Source: Streptosporangiaceae bacterium (lineage in GTDB: Bacteria > Actinomycetota > Actinomycetes > Streptosporangiales > Streptosporangiaceae). Taken from it: a stretch of 10,887 nucleotides of DNA. This document shows, in pieces, positions 1 to 6,047 of the stretch (its first letter is position 1; every line of letters starts with the position of its first letter). Below the pieces are notes generated by a model. It was not told the DNA's origin. It saw only the letters and a list, made by a program, of their open reading frames with translations, and did not search any database. The stretch is taken from positions 1 through 10,887 of the forward strand of contig JASHQP010000054.1 in NCBI GenBank assembly GCA_030039095.1. Direction: 5' to 3'. Position numbers and translations under genes: made by a program.

Positions 1-1
1 C

Positions 2-238
2 AAGGCCAGGCTGGAGGTCAGCGACAGCGGGCCGGGAATTGCCCCCGCCGACCAGCCCCACGTGTTCGACCGGCTGTGGCGCGGCACCGGGGCAGCGGGC
101 ACCGCCGGCAGCGGCATCGGCCTGGCGGTAGCCGCCGAACTGGCCCGCGCCCACCGGGGCAGCATAGAGCTGGCCAGCGAGCCAGGCCAGGGCGCCCGGT
201 TCACCCTGATCCTGCCGCTGGCCGAGGCCGCCGGCTGA
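2..238 (+). CDS. Sensor histidine kinase, C-terminal ATPase end (partial)
   Basis: Reading from base 2 gives 78 codons and a TGA stop at 236-238. The gene begins before the window. Visible are the G1 box (DSGPGIAP), an F-box-like stretch (HVFDRLWRG) and the G2 box (GSGIGLAVA), followed by the usual end of a HATPase_c domain (GSIELASEPGQGARFTLILP). This is the ATP-binding lobe of a two-component sensor kinase that phosphorylates its own histidine and then a response regulator. The dimerisation/phosphoacceptor and sensing parts, and probably the partner regulator, lie to the left. The gene ends only 19 bp from the convergent SDR gene. The family is clear from the boxes; the signal sensed cannot be told. 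Confidence 0.93.
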   Translation, partial: KARLEVSDSGPGIAPADQPHVFDRLWRGTGAAGTAGSGIGLAVAAELARAHRGSIELASEPGQGARFTLILPLAEAAG

Positions 239-257
239 GCCTCGCCCTGGCGGGTCG

Positions 258-1067
258 CTAATTCTGGGCGGCGTCGGCGTCGCGCGCGGCCAGGAACCGG
301 GCCGGGATCTCACCGCCGCCGTGCACGGCCAGATCGGCACCGGTGACGTACGAGGCCAGGGGAGAGGCCAGCAGCAGGCAGGCGGACGCAACGTCGGCCG
401 GCGTCGCCATCCGGCCCATGGGGATCGCCCGCGCGACCGACGCCCCCCCGTCCTGGCCGTAGTGCTGCGCTGCGTCCTCGGTCATGACCAGCCCGGCGGT
501 GATGTGGTTGACCCGGACCTTCGGCGCCCACTCCAGCGCCAGCGACCGGGTCAGCTGGACCAGGCCGGCCTTGGCCGCCGAGTAGGCGGCACTGAGCGGC
601 GCCGCCTGGTGCGCCGACACACTGCCGATGTTGATGATCGAGCCGCCGCCGTCCTGCCGCTGCATGACGGCGTTGGCCGGCTGGGACACGTAGAACGGCG
701 CGAGCAGGTTCAGCGCAACGATCCGCTCGACGAACCGCGGCGAGACCGTACCCGCGTCCGCGTTCGGCGACCCGCCGGCGTTGTTGACCAGCACATCGAG
801 CCGCCCGAACGCGTCGACGGCGGCCCTGGTCACGGTTGCGGCCTGTGCCGCGTCGCGGACGTCGGCGGCGGTGAACACCGCCTGGCGCCCGCCGGCCGCG
901 GGCAGGTTCCCGGGCTCGGTGCGCCCGCAGACCAGGACGTCGGCCCCGGCGGCGAGGAAGGCCTCGGCGATGGCCCGGCCGATCCCGCGGGTGCCGCCGG
1001 TGACGATGACCGCCCGGCCGGTGAACTCGACCGGGCCGCCATGCCTCGAGGGGGCCGGGATGTCCAT
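258..1067 (-). CDS. SDR-family short-chain dehydrogenase/reductase
   Basis: This 269-residue protein is a classical SDR NAD(P)-dependent oxidoreductase. It has the glycine-rich cofactor loop TGGTRGIG (23-30), NNAG (95-98), Asn120, and the catalytic Ser149, Tyr162 and Lys166 (YSAAK). Arg49, just after the second strand, suggests NADP(H) rather than NAD(H); this is inference from the fold. The usual PG after the active site is AG here (TAGLV, 190-194). The start codon is 1 nt after the fadA6 stop, so the two are almost certainly co-transcribed from the fadA6 promoter. This points to a dehydrogenase step in steroid or related acyl-CoA breakdown. It is not obviously IpdF, and the substrate is unknown. 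No strong Shine-Dalgarno is seen; translation may be coupled to fadA6. Confidence 0.93.
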   Translation of the reverse strand: MDIPAPSRHGGPVEFTGRAVIVTGGTRGIGRAIAEAFLAAGADVLVCGRTEPGNLPAAGGRQAVFTAADVRDAAQAATVTRAAVDAFGRLDVLVNNAGGSPNADAGTVSPRFVERIVALNLLAPFYVSQPANAVMQRQDGGGSIINIGSVSAHQAAPLSAAYSAAKAGLVQLTRSLALEWAPKVRVNHITAGLVMTEDAAQHYGQDGGASVARAIPMGRMATPADVASACLLLASPLASYVTGADLAVHGGGEIPARFLAARDADAAQN

Positions 1068-1068
1068 C

Positions 1069-2220
1069 TCAGGCCAGGCGCTCGATGATCGTGACGTTGG
1101 CCTGGCCGCCGCCCTCGCACATGGTCTGCAGGCCGTAGCGGCCGCCGGTGCGCTCGAGTTCGTGCAGCAGCGTGGTCATCAGCCGGGCCCCGGTGGCGCC
1201 GAGCGGATGGCCGAGCGCGATCGCGCCCCCGTTGACGTTCACCCGGTCGGTGCCGGCGCCGGTCTCGGCGGCCCAGGCGAGCACGACCGACGCGAACGCC
1301 TCGTTGATCTCGACCAGGTCGATGTCGGCCAGCGTCATCCCGGTCTTGGCCAGCGCGTGCGCCGTCGCCGGTATCGGCGCGGTCAGCATCCATACCGGAT
1401 CCGCCGCGCGGACGGACATGTGGTGGATCCGGGCGCGCGGGGTCAGCCCGTGCGCGCGCAGCCCGGCCTCGCTGACCACCAGCAGCGCGGCGGCCGCGTC
1501 CGCGATCGAACTGGACACCGCCGCGGTGAGCCGCCCGCCCTCGATCAGGGCCGGCAGCGACCGGATCTTCGCCCAGTCCGGCTGGCGCGGCGGCTCGTCG
1601 GCGGCCAGGCCGAACACCGGCGCGATCTCCCGGCCGAAACGGCCCTCGGCGGCGGCGCGCAGCGCCCGCTCGTGTGACGTCACCGCGAACCGCTCCATGT
1701 CCTCGCGGCTGATGTCCCACTTCTCGGCGATCATCTCCGCGGAACGGAACTGCGAGATCTCCTGGTCGCCGTAGCGGCGCTGCCATCCGGGCGAGCCGCG
1801 GAACGGGTCCGCGAAGCCGAGGGCCTGGCCCGCGATCATGGCGTAGGAGATCGGGACCGCGCTCATGTTCTGCACGCCGCCCGCCACGACGACGTCGGCG
1901 GTCCCGGACATGACGGCCTGCGCGGCGAAGTGCACGGCCTGCTGCGACGAGCCGCATTGCCGGTCGACGGTGGTGCCCGGCACGTGGTCAGGCAGGCCAG
2001 CGACGAGCCAGGCGGTCCTCGCGATGTCGCCCGCCTGCGGCCCCACCGCGTCCACGCAGCCGAAGACCACGTCGTCGACCGCTCCCGGGTCGATCCCGGT
2101 GCGCTCGACCAGCGCGGTCAGGACGGCCCCGCCCAGGTCGGCCGGGTGCACGGCGGCGAGCCCGCCCCCGCGCTTGCCAACCGGGGTGCGAACGGCGTCG
2201 ACGATGTAGGCCTCGGGCAT
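1069..2220 (-). CDS. fadA6: Acetyl-CoA acetyltransferase (thiolase), FadA6-like
   Basis: This 383-residue thiolase is full length. The nucleophile Cys89 lies in DRQCGSSQQA, NEAF is at 306-309, GHPLGATG holds His338, and CEGGG holds the second catalytic Cys368. Stretches such as RYGDQEISQFR and EKWDISREDMER, and the ending TMCEGGG-NVTIIERL, resemble what I recall of mycobacterial FadA6 (Rv3556c). FadA6 is the thiolase of the KstR2 regulon that releases acetyl-CoA late in steroid C/D-ring breakdown. The gene lies directly downstream of kstR2 in the same direction, as in Mycobacterium tuberculosis. A perfect KstR2 box sits 12 bp before its start codon, so repression by KstR2 is expected. The SDR gene follows after 1 nt. 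Other thiolases share the motifs, but the context favours FadA6. Confidence 0.92.
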   Translation of the reverse strand: MPEAYIVDAVRTPVGKRGGGLAAVHPADLGGAVLTALVERTGIDPGAVDDVVFGCVDAVGPQAGDIARTAWLVAGLPDHVPGTTVDRQCGSSQQAVHFAAQAVMSGTADVVVAGGVQNMSAVPISYAMIAGQALGFADPFRGSPGWQRRYGDQEISQFRSAEMIAEKWDISREDMERFAVTSHERALRAAAEGRFGREIAPVFGLAADEPPRQPDWAKIRSLPALIEGGRLTAAVSSSIADAAAALLVVSEAGLRAHGLTPRARIHHMSVRAADPVWMLTAPIPATAHALAKTGMTLADIDLVEINEAFASVVLAWAAETGAGTDRVNVNGGAIALGHPLGATGARLMTTLLHELERTGGRYGLQTMCEGGGQANVTIIERLA

Positions 2221-2231
2221 ACCCAGACCGT

Positions 2232-2245
2232 ACCAAGCGCTTGCT
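2232..2245. promoter_or_regulatory. KstR2 operator in front of fadA6
   Basis: The 14-mer ACCAAGCGCTTGCT matches the published KstR2 consensus AnCAAGnnCTTGnT at every fixed position and contains the perfect palindrome CAAGCGCTTG. It lies in the 61-bp gap between kstR2 and fadA6, 12 bp upstream of the fadA6 ATG, where a bound repressor would block transcription or initiation of the fadA6-SDR pair. Binding is inferred from the motif and the adjacent regulator gene. Confidence 0.88.
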
Positions 2246-2281
2246 CGGAAGACCAGGGCGGCTGGCGCCGAGCCTGAGGGA

Positions 2282-2971
2282 TCAGCGCGATGCCTTGGCT
2301 GCCTTGGCGGGCTTGGTGGCCTTGCCCGCCTTGCCCGGCTTGGCCCTGGCCTGCGCGCCCGGCCCGGCCGCCTTCTTCTGCGCGTGCGCCGACGCGGCGA
2401 AGCCGTGCAGGAACAGTGCGGTCACATCCTCGGCCAGCTGGTGCGTGGAGTACGGGCCGTCGGGCCGGTGCCAGCGGATGGACAGCCAGACCGCGTCGCG
2501 GATCAGCCGGTAGAACACCCACGACGGGATGTCATCGCGGAAGACACCGTCGGCCACGCCCGCGGCGATCACCTGCAGCCAGGTCTGCTGGATCTCGGCG
2601 GCCGCCGACTGGATGCTGGCGAAGCCGGGGATCTCGCGCAGGTACTGGGCCTCGTTCTGGTAGATGGCGGTGGCGTGCGGCTGCTCCTCGGCTATCTCGA
2701 GCGAGGCGACCACGAGGTCGTGCAGGCTGTCGGCCGGGCCCTTGCCGCTCGCCAGCACCACCGCGTACCGCGCCCTGATCTCGTCGAGGTACCGGCTCAG
2801 CACCTCGTCGACGATGGCGTCCTTGGACGGGAAGTGGTGGTACAGGCTGCCCGACAGCACGCCGACGGAGTCGGCGATGCCGCGCACCGTGGTCGCCCGA
2901 AGTCCCTTGCGGGCGAACATCTCCGCGGCGGTGGAGAGGATCAGCTCGCGCCGGTCCTGGACTTCTGCCAT
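2282..2971 (-). CDS. kstR2: TetR-family repressor, KstR2-like, with Lys/Ala-rich tail
   Basis: This 229-residue protein has an N-terminal TetR helix-turn-helix at about 27-47 (TTVRGIADSVGVLSGSLYHHF). It is followed by a ligand domain with KstR2-like signatures: IYQNEAQ (103-109), YRLIRDAVWLSIRWHRPDGP (154-173). KstR2 represses the late steroid-ring genes and is released by HIP-CoA in mycobacteria and rhodococci (established for the family). Position next to fadA6, with matching boxes on both sides, supports the assignment and autoregulation. The start is fixed by GGAGGT at 2978-2983, 6 nt before the ATG. Unusual is the tail (about 193-229), built of Lys, Ala, Pro and Gly in KAGKATKPAKAAKA style. 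Known KstR2 proteins end near residue 195-200 without it. Confidence 0.9.
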   Translation of the reverse strand: MAEVQDRRELILSTAAEMFARKGLRATTVRGIADSVGVLSGSLYHHFPSKDAIVDEVLSRYLDEIRARYAVVLASGKGPADSLHDLVVASLEIAEEQPHATAIYQNEAQYLREIPGFASIQSAAAEIQQTWLQVIAAGVADGVFRDDIPSWVFYRLIRDAVWLSIRWHRPDGPYSTHQLAEDVTALFLHGFAASAHAQKKAAGPGAQARAKPGKAGKATKPAKAAKASR

Positions 2972-3051
2972 CTGCAGACCTCCGGCGATATAGTAAGCCG
3001 CGACCGCAGCGCGATACCGGTCCTGTTCCTCGTCATCCTACCCGGCAACCT

Positions 3052-3065
3052 ACCAAACGCTTGCT
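3052..3065. promoter_or_regulatory. Near-perfect KstR2 operator, proximal to kstR2
   Basis: The 14-mer ACCAAACGCTTGCT differs from the KstR2 consensus AnCAAGnnCTTGnT at one fixed base (A for G at 3057). It lies 81 bp upstream of the kstR2 ATG and fits autoregulation. The weaker half-site may allow leakier control than at fadA6; that is inference. Confidence 0.75.
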
Positions 3066-3200
3066 TGGATCGCGTTTCTGGGCCGTTGCGCGGTCAGTGC
3101 GCGCTTACCCGCGGGTTACTGGGTTGTGTCAGCCGGCCGTCGCCGTCCAGCGCGTCGCCCTCCTCGTTCGCCTCCTCCGAAAATGTACGAGGCAAACCGC

Positions 3201-3214
3201 ACCAAGCGCTTGTT
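3201..3214. promoter_or_regulatory. Perfect KstR2 operator, distal
   Basis: The 14-mer ACCAAGCGCTTGTT matches AnCAAGnnCTTGnT fully and shares the CAAGCGCTTG core with the fadA6 box. It lies 230 bp upstream of kstR2 and just past the 3' end of the unrelated membrane-protein gene. No gene starts close to it, so its target is unclear: a distal kstR2 promoter, a lost divergent gene, or an unannotated transcript. Confidence 0.8.
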
Positions 3215-3285
3215 CACCACGCCAGGCCGAACGCTCGGGCCCTCCGCCAAGGCGGCAGACCCGCCCGCCGTCCGTGGCGTTCCGG

Positions 3286-3693
3286 TCAGTCTCCCGACTG
3301 TGCCTGATAGACCGCGATGCCCAGCAGGTAGCCAACGCTGGTGACCGCCAGGATGGCCAGGAACGGCCACCACCAGCTGGCCTTGACCGCGACCGCAACG
3401 GTGAGGCCGATGAAAGCGGCGATCATGGCGGACCGCCCGCTCACGGCCCACGACCGCTGGCTGAGCGACTTCTGGCGCTCATCGGCCACGGACGCCGCGA
3501 GCGCGCCCGCGTCGGAGTCTTCCCCGCTCAGCGCGTACATCCAGAGCGCCCGGGCGAGCGCGATTATCCCGAACAGGGTCGCCCACAGCGGCCAGTGCGG
3601 GCCGCCGCGGACACCCCACGCCGCGGCGAATGCCGCCCCGGCAAGGATCACTACTGCGGGCCTGCGCCAGCGAGGCCGAATGAAGCTCATCAT
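3286..3693 (-). CDS. Small four-helix membrane protein paired with XRE regulator
   Basis: This 135-residue protein has four likely membrane segments at about 13-28, 35-53, 86-104 and 108-128. A cytoplasmic-type loop between the two pairs contains DERQKSLSQR (71-80). The layout, short length and DER motif resemble small membrane proteins often encoded beside a COG1476-type XRE regulator, but I cannot name a function. The start overlaps the regulator's stop as ATGA (3690-3693), so translation is coupled. A Shine-Dalgarno GGAGG lies at 3701-3705. A second ATG follows directly (3688-3690). Such pairs are sometimes thought to form stress or signalling switches; this is speculation. Confidence 0.82.
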   Translation of the reverse strand: MMSFIRPRWRRPAVVILAGAAFAAAWGVRGGPHWPLWATLFGIIALARALWMYALSGEDSDAGALAASVADERQKSLSQRSWAVSGRSAMIAAFIGLTVAVAVKASWWWPFLAILAVTSVGYLLGIAVYQAQSGD

Positions 3694-3899
3694 CTGCCCG
3701 CCTCCTCATCGTCCGGGTCGAACATCTTGTCGACCGGCAGGTCGAAGAACCGGGAGATCGCGAACGCCAGCGGCAGCGACGGCAGATACCGGCCGCTCTC
3801 AATAGAGATCACCGTCTGCCGCGACACGCCGAGCGCCGCCGCCAGCTCAGCCTGGGACAGTCCCCGCTGGGTGCGCCGCTCCCTTACCCGATTCCGCAT
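3690..3899 (-). CDS. Small XRE-family HTH regulator (COG1476 type)
   Basis: This 69-residue protein is almost entirely a Cro/CI-like helix-turn-helix: LSQAELAAALGVSRQTVISIESGRYLPS (14-41), followed by AFAISRFFDLPVDKMFD. The length and closing DLPVDKMF pattern are typical of the short YozG-like XRE regulators. It overlaps the membrane-protein gene by 4 nt and is clearly its operon partner. The ATG at 3897-3899 has no Shine-Dalgarno; a -35/-10 pair ends 6 nt before it, so the mRNA is probably leaderless. Tandem repeats in that promoter suggest autoregulation. It lies downstream of an R-M pair on the same strand but is not a typical R-M controller protein, because its partner is a membrane protein. 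Confidence 0.92.
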   Translation of the reverse strand: MRNRVRERRTQRGLSQAELAAALGVSRQTVISIESGRYLPSLPLAFAISRFFDLPVDKMFDPDDEEAGR

Positions 3900-3900
3900 G

Positions 3901-3947
3901 ATGTCAAGGTACCTTTACATCCGTGCGAATGTCAAGCAACCTTTACT
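3901..3947 (-). promoter_or_regulatory. Leaderless promoter with tandem operator repeats for the XRE operon
   Basis: Two 18-bp direct repeats, 3901-3918 and 3929-3946, match at 16 of 18 bases with a 28-bp period. On the minus strand the upstream copy supplies a perfect -35 TTGACA (3935-3930). With an 18-bp spacer, the downstream copy supplies a TANNNT-type -10, TACCTT (3911-3906). Six nt separate that -10 from the ATG, so transcription should begin at or next to the start codon. The downstream copy also forms a near-palindrome, TGTCAAGGTACCTTTACA (3902-3919, 16 of 18 bases symmetrical), as expected for an XRE dimer site. Operator occupancy would mask both promoter elements. Confidence 0.72.
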
Positions 3948-4158
3948 TGTAGGAGCCGCCAGGAGCCCGAGGAGGACGGCCTTCGCTAGCGCGCAGCTAT
4001 CGCGGTCAAGTGGCCCGGTTCGGTCCGGTGGCTGGTTCTCATTGCCCCGCCCTAGGCAGCCGCGGTGGGCCCCGGGCAACTCAGGCGGCACGTACTCGGC
4101 GGTGCCGTGACAGAAACGCAGGATGTCACCCTGGCGGTCACGACAGAACTCCGATCTG

Positions 4159-5223
4159 TTAAGTGCAAACTTTAGATATGACTTGTGCGGCGACCTTGTT
4201 AGCTAGAAGGGGCGGCACGGAGTTTCCCAACTGAGCCTGGATGCTGGCACGGCTCCCGACCAGGTCGAACTCATCAGGGAACGTGAACAGCCTCTTGATT
4301 TCGCCCACCCGCAGGCGCCGGTTGTCCCAGTGGAAGGGTCCGACGTTGGGGCCCGGCTGGGCCTGGATCGTCGGGGACGGCCGGTCAGGGTCGAGCTTCA
4401 AGAGGAAGGACCAGTACCGGCTGCGCCACTTGAACTGAGGTTCAGGATGACCGCGCTCAGAGGTGTAGTGCAGGTAGTTCTCACCTGGCGGGATGCCAGG
4501 AAGTAGACGGCCGTACTGGCCGCGCAGCACCTCGCCAGGTTCGGGATCACTCTCGAGTTCCGCCAAAGCCTGCCCGGCCGTCACATGGGGCGTAGTCCCA
4601 CCGCCGGAGATCCGCCGCTCCCACATACCGGTGTGGCTCGGCTCCGGCAACTCGGGAACCTCGGCGCCTCTGGGCACTCCCACAATGAACAGCCTCGGCC
4701 GCACTTGGGGGACGCCGTAGTCGGCGGCATTGAGAACCTTGGCGTCGAAGCTGTAACCAGCTTCGCAGATCTCGCGAAGTAGGCGCTCGTAGGCCGGTCG
4801 GCTGGCCTTGTTCTTGTACGTCAGTGCGTAGACGTTCTCCAAGATAAAGGCCCGCGGCTTGGCTTCGGCCAGGACGCGCGTGTAGGCCTGGAGAAGGCTG
4901 GCATCCGGATCGAGCCCGGCCCGCTTCCACTCCAGCCAGAACCCGGACTTCGAGAACGGCGTACACGGTGGCCCGCCCACCAGAAGGTCCGGCGGCTGGC
5001 CCGGCCTGAGGCCCGCGCGCTCCAGGATCTCCCGCGTCGGGACCTGGAGGATGTCGCGACGGATGACCGGCGAGGCCAGGTGGTGGAAGTTCTTCTCCAT
5101 GGTGAGGGCGGCGTCGGTGTCGTGCTCCACCGCGGCCGTCACGCGGTAACCGGCGGCTTCGATCCCAAGATCAAGTCCGCCCGCCCCCGAGAAGAGGGAG
5201 ATCGCCACCGGTCCATCCGTCAT
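4159..5223 (-). CDS. DNA (cytosine-5-)-methyltransferase of a type II R-M system
   Basis: From the chosen ATG the protein has 354 residues with the ordered m5C methyltransferase motifs. Motif I is FSGAGGLDLG (11-20), motif IV is GGPPCTPFS (83-91) with catalytic Cys87, motif VI is ENV (129-131), motif VIII is QVRPRLFIVG (173-182), and motif X is QLGNSVPP (331-338). It would transfer a methyl group from S-adenosylmethionine to C5 of cytosine in a specific site; the variable target-recognition region is about 185-305. An open frame runs 54 codons further upstream, but it overlaps the endonuclease gene and has no family-like sequence, so I chose the ATG right before motif I. No strong Shine-Dalgarno is seen. 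It follows an EcoRV-type endonuclease gene by 68 bp, so it is most likely the protecting methylase. All key residues are present. The sequence specificity is unknown. Confidence 0.95.
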   Translation of the reverse strand: MTDGPVAISLFSGAGGLDLGIEAAGYRVTAAVEHDTDAALTMEKNFHHLASPVIRRDILQVPTREILERAGLRPGQPPDLLVGGPPCTPFSKSGFWLEWKRAGLDPDASLLQAYTRVLAEAKPRAFILENVYALTYKNKASRPAYERLLREICEAGYSFDAKVLNAADYGVPQVRPRLFIVGVPRGAEVPELPEPSHTGMWERRISGGGTTPHVTAGQALAELESDPEPGEVLRGQYGRLLPGIPPGENYLHYTSERGHPEPQFKWRSRYWSFLLKLDPDRPSPTIQAQPGPNVGPFHWDNRRLRVGEIKRLFTFPDEFDLVGSRASIQAQLGNSVPPLLANKVAAQVISKVCT

Positions 5224-5256
5224 GCCAGCCAGGATGGCATGGCCCAGTGACAGAAG

Positions 5257-5280
5257 CGCCCCGACGCACCGCACGGGGCG
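5257..5280 (-). promoter_or_regulatory. GC-rich stem-loop between endonuclease and methyltransferase genes
   Basis: CGCCCCG (5257-5263) and CGGGGCG (5274-5280) form a perfect 7-bp inverted repeat with a 10-nt loop in the 68-bp gap between the R and M genes. On the minus-strand transcript it lies about 33 nt upstream of the methyltransferase ATG. It is followed by CTTCTG rather than a U-run, so it is a weak candidate for a classical terminator. It may tune read-through or translation between R and M; this is inference. Confidence 0.4.
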
Positions 5281-5291
5281 AAGGCGGCCGT

Positions 5292-6047
5292 CTAGGCCTT
5301 CGGTGATCCCTGGTTCTGCTGGGCCAGGAGCTTGTTGAGCTGGATCTGGACACTGCGGCCGATCCGGAAATTGAAGCCTCGCCAATGCTTGTAGAACTCG
5401 GCCTCGGTTTTGAACTCGCCCCGGCCCTTCCGCAGGTCATCCAGCCCGAGAACTGCCCCGATGTACTCGCGGGTGGTCGACGAACGCTTCTTGCTCCCGA
5501 TCCGCCACGGCTCCTGGACGACGAGTTCCAGGTCGTCAACTCGCGATGCGCTGGCCTGGTTGAGCGTGTAGATCCCGAGGATGTCCAGGTGCTGGGCATA
5601 GTCGGCGAATGGGCGGAAGGTCCCGTCCCAGTGGAGAGTCGGGTAGGCGAAGTAGGTGTTGCCCGTGTACAGCGTGATACGGCTCTGGGTCTGCCGGGGC
5701 GGGCTCTTCTCGAGGATCTTGCGTTGAGCCACCTTGATGTCAATGGCGTAGAAGCCATCACCGACACCGGGTCCCGTGATCTCGAGATCTGGATAGCTGC
5801 CTTCTTCCTGGCCGGCCGGATACCGCTGCGCTGACGGAGGCTGGCCGAGGGCGAACACGTCGTGCAGGTCGTCGGCGACCTGGCTGATGATGGAGCTGCC
5901 TTCCAGGCCCTCGACAAGGTCATGGTCGATTGCGGCGGCGCCGAGGGCCGTACCGAGCAGGTTGCCGCAGATCGCGCCGGTGCTGTCACTGTCGCCACCG
6001 TGGTTGACGGCCCGGACCAGCCACTCGCCCTGGTCAGGCTGGGTCAT
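5292..6047 (-). CDS. EcoRV-family restriction endonuclease fused to an ADP-ribosylglycohydrolase remnant
   Basis: This 251-residue frame has two unlike parts. Residues about 11-66 are the end of an ADP-ribosylglycohydrolase (see separate entry). From about residue 76 it follows EcoRV: YPDLEI (85-90), then AIDIK (101-105), giving Asp87, Asp103 and Lys105 with the same 16- and 2-residue spacings as EcoRV D74/D90/K92. Later stretches also fit EcoRV: FADYAQHLDILGIY (147-160), VQEPWRIGS (177-185) and GRGEFKTEAEFYKHW (208-222). It should cut DNA at a site protected by the adjacent methyltransferase. However, EcoRV's first ~60 residues, including part of the dimer interface and Glu45, have no counterpart, so activity is doubtful. 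The ATG at 6045-6047 has a fair Shine-Dalgarno (GGAAGGGAG). An in-frame extension to 6152 exists but looks non-coding. The frame is unbroken. Confidence 0.75.
   Translation of the reverse strand: MTQPDQGEWLVRAVNHGGDSDSTGAICGNLLGTALGAAAIDHDLVEGLEGSSIISQVADDLHDVFALGQPPSAQRYPAGQEEGSYPDLEITGPGVGDGFYAIDIKVAQRKILEKSPPRQTQSRITLYTGNTYFAYPTLHWDGTFRPFADYAQHLDILGIYTLNQASASRVDDLELVVQEPWRIGSKKRSSTTREYIGAVLGLDDLRKGRGEFKTEAEFYKHWRGFNFRIGRSVQIQLNKLLAQQNQGSPKA
5850..6047 (-). pseudogene. ADP-ribosylglycohydrolase, C-terminal remnant inside the fused frame
   Basis: Residues 13-61 of the fused frame read AVNHGGDSDSTGAICGNLLG, then a variable stretch ending with ISQVADDL. HGGDSDSTG is the second metal-binding motif of the ARH/DraG fold, which removes ADP-ribose from proteins, and GAIxGNLLG and ADDL normally close that fold. 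A complete family member has about 300 residues with a first metal motif near the N-terminus; only about 55 survive. The ATG and ribosome-binding site, overlapping the upstream NUDIX-type remnant by 14 bp, may be the original start of this gene, with the middle deleted. It cannot be an active glycohydrolase. The right boundary with the endonuclease part is approximate. Confidence 0.7.

Larger units (their letters stand above)
2972..3285. other. Gene-free stretch upstream of kstR2
   Basis: I find no convincing gene in these 314 bp on either strand. The stretch holds the kstR2 ribosome-binding site (2978-2983), a possible -10 on the minus strand (TACTAT, 2990-2995), two KstR2 boxes (3052-3065 and 3201-3214) and a 10-bp palindrome ACCCGCGGGT (3107-3116). 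In relatives kstR2 often faces steroid-degradation genes; here no such gene is present on the right. Confidence 0.6.

Noticed and set aside
239..257. Bidirectional terminator between the kinase and SDR genes
   Set aside because: The only hairpin (CGCC-CT-GGCG) is too short and has a 2-nt loop.
830..1957. Minus-strand 375-codon frame overlapping fadA6 and the SDR gene
   Set aside because: It is an off-frame shadow of two well-supported genes.
3244..3255. CCGCC-AA-GGCGG as a terminator of the membrane-protein gene
   Set aside because: The usable stem is only 4 bp and no T-run follows on the minus strand.
3690..3899. XRE regulator as the controller (C) protein of the R-M system
   Set aside because: It overlaps and is co-translated with a membrane-protein gene, lies 260 bp past the methyltransferase with its own promoter, and its sequence fits the short YozG-like XRE group.
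3061..4110. Plus-strand open frame of 349 codons
   Set aside because: It is antisense to the XRE operon and crosses the KstR2 boxes; no recognisable domain and skewed Arg/Pro/Ser composition.
4107..4175. Small plus-strand GTG frame of 22 codons running into the methyltransferase 3' end
   Set aside because: No Shine-Dalgarno and no independent support.
5224..5385. Upstream extension of the methyltransferase to a 408-residue form
   Set aside because: The extra 54 residues overlap the end of the endonuclease gene and show no family-like sequence; motif I follows directly after the internal ATG at 5221-5223.
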